DNA of 52,819 nucleotides from Branchiostoma floridae (lineage: Eukaryota; Chordata; Leptocardii; Amphioxiformes; Branchiostomatidae): NCBI RefSeq assembly GCF_000003815.2, contig NC_049988.1:18495427-18548245 (forward strand). The letters run 5' to 3'. This document shows positions 51,907-52,819 of this stretch, piece by piece (positions within the stretch are counted from its first letter, which is position 1; every line of letters starts with the position of its first letter). The translations under genes were made by a program, and so were the position numbers. The notes below the pieces were generated by a model. It did no database searches, was not told the DNA's origin, and was given only the letters and a program-made list of their open reading frames with translations.

Positions 51907-52819
51907 GACGGGCCTGAAACAACTTCTTCTCCATTCTACAAGCTATGGCAACCAAAGGCAAAACTAGTATGAAACGTGTTTTGATACGGGGCTCCATTAG
52001 TATATTATGACTACTACCAGATCGTGCCCTGATGTTGTACGCATGACATCATGTTGGCACGAGACTTGGATCTCCTAACCCCTCACGGTCGGTGGCAGGG
52101 TTTACCTACAATGGATCTCTCTCTCCTATTCGCAGCTATCGCGTTTCGGGGGCTGCTTTGGAGTCGGTCCAAAGGGGCCAAGGCTGCGGCTAAAGCCAAA
52201 AAGCACACTTTGCGTACCCTTATACAGTGTTAGATCAAGATGTCAACGGGATTGGGAAGAAGGAAAAGGGGGTGACCCGGTTGACACCGAGGGAGACGAC
52301 CCCCCTGCCCTGTCGTCTGCATGGAGAGACCGGAGGTTTCCTGTGTTTTCGATAGAATTGTCGACATGTCACAACAGGATCTGACTACACTAACGGATCC
52401 GTGTTGTTATTAGCCTCCACCAGGCCTTCTTACGGGCGTGCGGATAGTAGATTAATTTGGAAAACGGGGATAATTGCTTGAAGGATAACGCCACATTTCC
52501 ACTTAGGGGCCCGGCCGGGCAGTTTTGCTTTTTAGGGAACGAAAAGTACGATATAAAAGACAGGAAGAACAAAAGAAAACGTGCCAAAAATGATTCAACA
52601 GCATGCCTTGTGCATATTTATTGGCATAAACTTCAATCTTGTTTCCGCAAACATCCCGACCGAGCCCCGGGTAGGAAATGTGACATTTCCAGATAATATC
52701 CACTTTATATATGGCCAAACATTTACCTCTATATCCTCCTTGGTTTGGTAAAGACTTACTAGCCTCTTAGCAGGCTCTCTGGGGGCTTTTTTGCTCATGC
52801 CAAATGTTATACACTTTTT
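51907..52819. other. Right edge, no recognised gene
   Basis: Apart from the single MITE end at about 52411-52428, nothing was recognised. Short frames on both strands lack supporting features. Confidence 0.35.

Overview
The window is eukaryotic and most probably from a cephalochordate (amphioxus, Branchiostoma). Introns with GT-AG junctions, very sparse coding sequence, tRNA-derived SINEs, many small palindromic MITE-like repeats, CA/TG microsatellites and a chordate-like four-jointed gene all point that way. This is inference from gene type and repeat style; no search was run. A run of 100 N (35751-35850) marks an assembly gap.

Only three host loci can be supported. (1) At 979-1605 on the minus strand is the first coding exon of a secreted or membrane leucine-rich-repeat protein, running off the left edge. 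A decayed tandem duplicate of its start lies just upstream, at 1857-1955. (2) At 9908-14172 on the plus strand is a seven-exon gene for a four-jointed (Fj/FJX1) family Golgi protein, about 502 residues with all phases matching. The residues aligned with the family's catalytic Asp-Asn-Glu are Asn-Asn-Gly, so it may be a pseudokinase. Three of its splice junctions (exon 1 donor, exon 3 acceptor, exon 6 acceptor) have extra decayed copies nearby. The exon 3 copy lies inside a tRNA-SINE-like sequence. (3) At 46377-47709 on the plus strand is one large exon of an unrecognised coiled-coil protein.

The rest is repeats. At 7776-8280 is an exact 46-bp minisatellite. At 20467-23750 are three head-to-tail ~1.1-kb units built of ~162-bp subrepeats, ending in a Helitron-like 3' terminus (hairpin, 10-nt spacer, CTAG, then T). 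A lone copy of that terminus sits at 27305-27336. At 34629-40020 is a Penelope-like retroelement (PLE) cluster. It has one full reverse transcriptase plus GIY-YIG ORF, two RT-less ORFs in opposite orientations, a truncated copy, and five copies of a hammerhead ribozyme-like motif in the untranslated repeats. A 12-bp direct repeat flanks the whole cluster. At 44381-45056 are four tandem ~170-bp units, three of which carry one end of a MITE family seen throughout the window.

The long stretches between these loci hold SINE and LINE tail fragments, MITEs and microsatellites, or nothing I can recognise. The host genes show no functional link to one another. The coherent working unit is the PLE, whose RT, endonuclease, repeated UTRs and ribozymes fit target-primed retrotransposition of a self-cleaving tandem transcript.
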